Shown here piece after piece: positions 62,904 through 64,000 of a stretch of DNA of 64,000 nt (its first letter is position 1; every line of letters begins with the position of its first letter). Origin of the DNA: Pseudarthrobacter sp. NIBRBAC000502772. Its GTDB lineage: Bacteria > Actinomycetota > Actinomycetes > Actinomycetales > Micrococcaceae. The translations under genes and the position numbers were made by a program. The notes under the pieces are model-generated. The model saw only the letters and a list, made by a program, of their open reading frames with translations, had not been told where the DNA came from and made no database searches. Where the stretch lies: positions 2,852,001 to 2,916,000 of the forward strand of contig NZ_CP041188.1 in NCBI RefSeq assembly GCF_006517235.1, given 5' to 3'.

Positions 62904-64000
62904 ATGACATTCCACACCCTCAACGAACTGATCGCTGAAGGTGTCCGCGGGCGGTACATTCTTGTCAGAAGTGACCTGAATGTGCCGCTCGACGGCTCTA
63001 CAGTGACTGACGACGGCCGCATCAAGGCCTCTCTGCCAGTACTGGGAAAGCTCACGGACGCCGGTGCCCGCGTGCTGGTAACAGCCCACCTCGGACGCCC
63101 CAAGGGCGCTCCGGAGGAAAAGTACTCCCTCCGGCCTGCCGTAGCGCGGCTCGCCGAACTTGCCGCCTTCAAGGTCTCGCTCGCGCAGGACACCGTGGGC
63201 AGCTCCGCTAAGGAACTCGCCGCCTCCCTTCAGGACGGTGAGGTCCTCGTCCTGGAAAACGTGCGCTTCGACGCCCGGGAGACCAGCAAGGACGACGCCG
63301 AACGCGGCGCCTTCGCGGACGAACTGGTGGCCCTGACCGGGGCCAACGGCGCCTACGTTGACGACGCCTTTGGTGCCGTGCACCGCAAGCACGCCAGTGT
63401 CTACGACGTCGCCACCCGGCTCCCGTCCTACCAGGGCGATCTTGTTCACGCCGAGGTGGAGGTCCTGCGGAAGCTGACAGCTGACACGCAGCGGCCCTAC
63501 GTGGTGGTGCTCGGCGGCTCCAAGGTCTCCGACAAGCTGGCGGTCATCGACAACCTCATCGGCAAGGCCGACACCATCCTGGTGGGCGGCGGCATGCTCT
63601 TCACGTTCCTGGCAGCAGAGGGCCACAGCGTGGCCGGCAGCCTCCTGGAAGAAGACCAGATCCCGGTTGTCCAGGACTACCTGAAACGCGCTGCCGGTGC
63701 CGGCACTGAATTCATTGTGCCCACCGACGTTGTGGTGGCCGGTAAGTTCGCGGCCGACGCTGACTACGAGACTGTCCCCGCGGACAGCATCGAAGGCAGC
63801 AGCTTCGGTGCCCAGGGCATCGGCCTGGACATTGGACCGGACTCTGCAGCCGCTTTTGCGGACCGCATCAAGGGCGCCAAAACGGTGTTCTGGAACGGGC
63901 CCATGGGCGTCTTTGAATTCGAAGCATTCTCCGGCGGAACCCGCGCCGTGGCCCAGGCCCTCACCGAGGTCGACGCGTTCACCGTGGTCGGCGGCGGCGA
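62904..64000 (+). CDS. pgk: phosphoglycerate kinase, C-terminus beyond window edge
   Basis: About 365 residues of phosphoglycerate kinase are present and the frame is open at the window end. [20 protein letters not shown] and LENVRFD are the substrate-binding N-domain motifs. [18 protein letters not shown] and [11 protein letters not shown] follow in the nucleotide-binding domain, and the last residues include TVVGGG. It makes ATP from 1,3-bisphosphoglycerate. Roughly 40 residues are missing. The ATG at 62904 is 10 bases after gap. Confidence 0.97.
   Translation, partial: MTFHTLNELIAEGVRGRYILVRSDLNVPLDGSTVTDDGRIKASLPVLGKLTDAGARVLVTAHLGRPKGAPEEKYSLRPAVARLAELAAFKVSLAQDTVGSSAKELAASLQDGEVLVLENVRFDARETSKDDAERGAFADELVALTGANGAYVDDAFGAVHRKHASVYDVATRLPSYQGDLVHAEVEVLRKLTADTQRPYVVVLGGSKVSDKLAVIDNLIGKADTILVGGGMLFTFLAAEGHSVAGSLLEEDQIPVVQDYLKRAAGAGTEFIVPTDVVVAGKFAADADYETVPADSIEGSSFGAQGIGLDIGPDSAAAFADRIKGAKTVFWNGPMGVFEFEAFSGGTRAVAQALTEVDAFTVVGGG

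Overview
The window is high-GC actinobacterial chromosome. The protein sequences, TAnnnT-type -10 elements, frequent GTG starts and the gene order (polA, rpsA, coaE, uvrB, terC, uvrA, uvrC, rapZ, yvcK, whiA, gap, pgk) point to Micrococcaceae, most likely Arthrobacter or Pseudarthrobacter. That assignment is recognition by eye, not a database result. I see no tRNA, rRNA, CRISPR array, insertion sequence, prophage or integrase. Coding density is high and no gene-free stretch exceeds about 270 bases.

Layout. 1-4.7 kb: the end of an alpha/beta hydrolase, a small unknown protein, a stand-alone 5'-3' exonuclease, a DUF222/HNH endonuclease-like protein, a decayed zinc alcohol dehydrogenase and a 2H phosphoesterase. 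4.8-13.5 kb: an EF-G-like GTPase, an MFS exporter joined to it by a tandem repeat of coupled start/stop codons, a secreted gamma-glutamyltransferase, a small unknown protein and the helicase HrpB. 13.6-18.2 kb: a very small ORF, a hydrolase divergent from a stand-alone NHEJ-type polymerase domain, a YciO-type protein, a ZIP-type metal transporter and an APC-type permease wrecked by an internal deletion. 18.4-24.5 kb: a KdpD/KdpE-like two-component pair, a VOC protein, a HAD-like protein, a Pit phosphate transporter coupled to a two-helix membrane protein, and a dihydrofolate-reductase-like protein.

24.5-40.6 kb: thioesterase and polA (divergent), a GyrI-like protein, an Eis-like acetyltransferase, rpsA with a strong terminator, a three-gene minus-strand operon (yigZ, GNAT, flavin oxidase), coaE fused to a GrpB domain, uvrB, a yybP-ykoY (manganese) riboswitch in front of terC, and an MFS transporter. 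40.6-46.5 kb: a four-gene minus-strand block (DUF3516 helicase, CoA transferase, GNAT, S33 peptidase). 46.5-64 kb: trans-aconitate methyltransferase, a heterodimeric ABC exporter with a GntR regulator, uvrA, a phosphatase, plsC, uvrC, rapZ-yvcK-whiA, sodA, gap and a right-truncated pgk.

Themes. DNA repair is well represented: UvrA, UvrB, UvrC, PolA, an extra 5' nuclease, a LigD-like polymerase and two helicases. uvrA, uvrB and uvrC share one start arrangement, a TAGnnT hexamer ending seven bases before the start codon with no ribosome-binding site, which suggests leaderless mRNAs. Most of the window is ordinary core genome and I found no clear candidate for a wholly undescribed multi-gene system. 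The observations most worth a second look are the coupled mini-cistrons at 7031-7080, the deleted permease beside an intact KdpDE-like pair, the shared leaderless uvr promoters with a LexA-like site at uvrA, the riboswitch, and the asymmetric ABC exporter operon.
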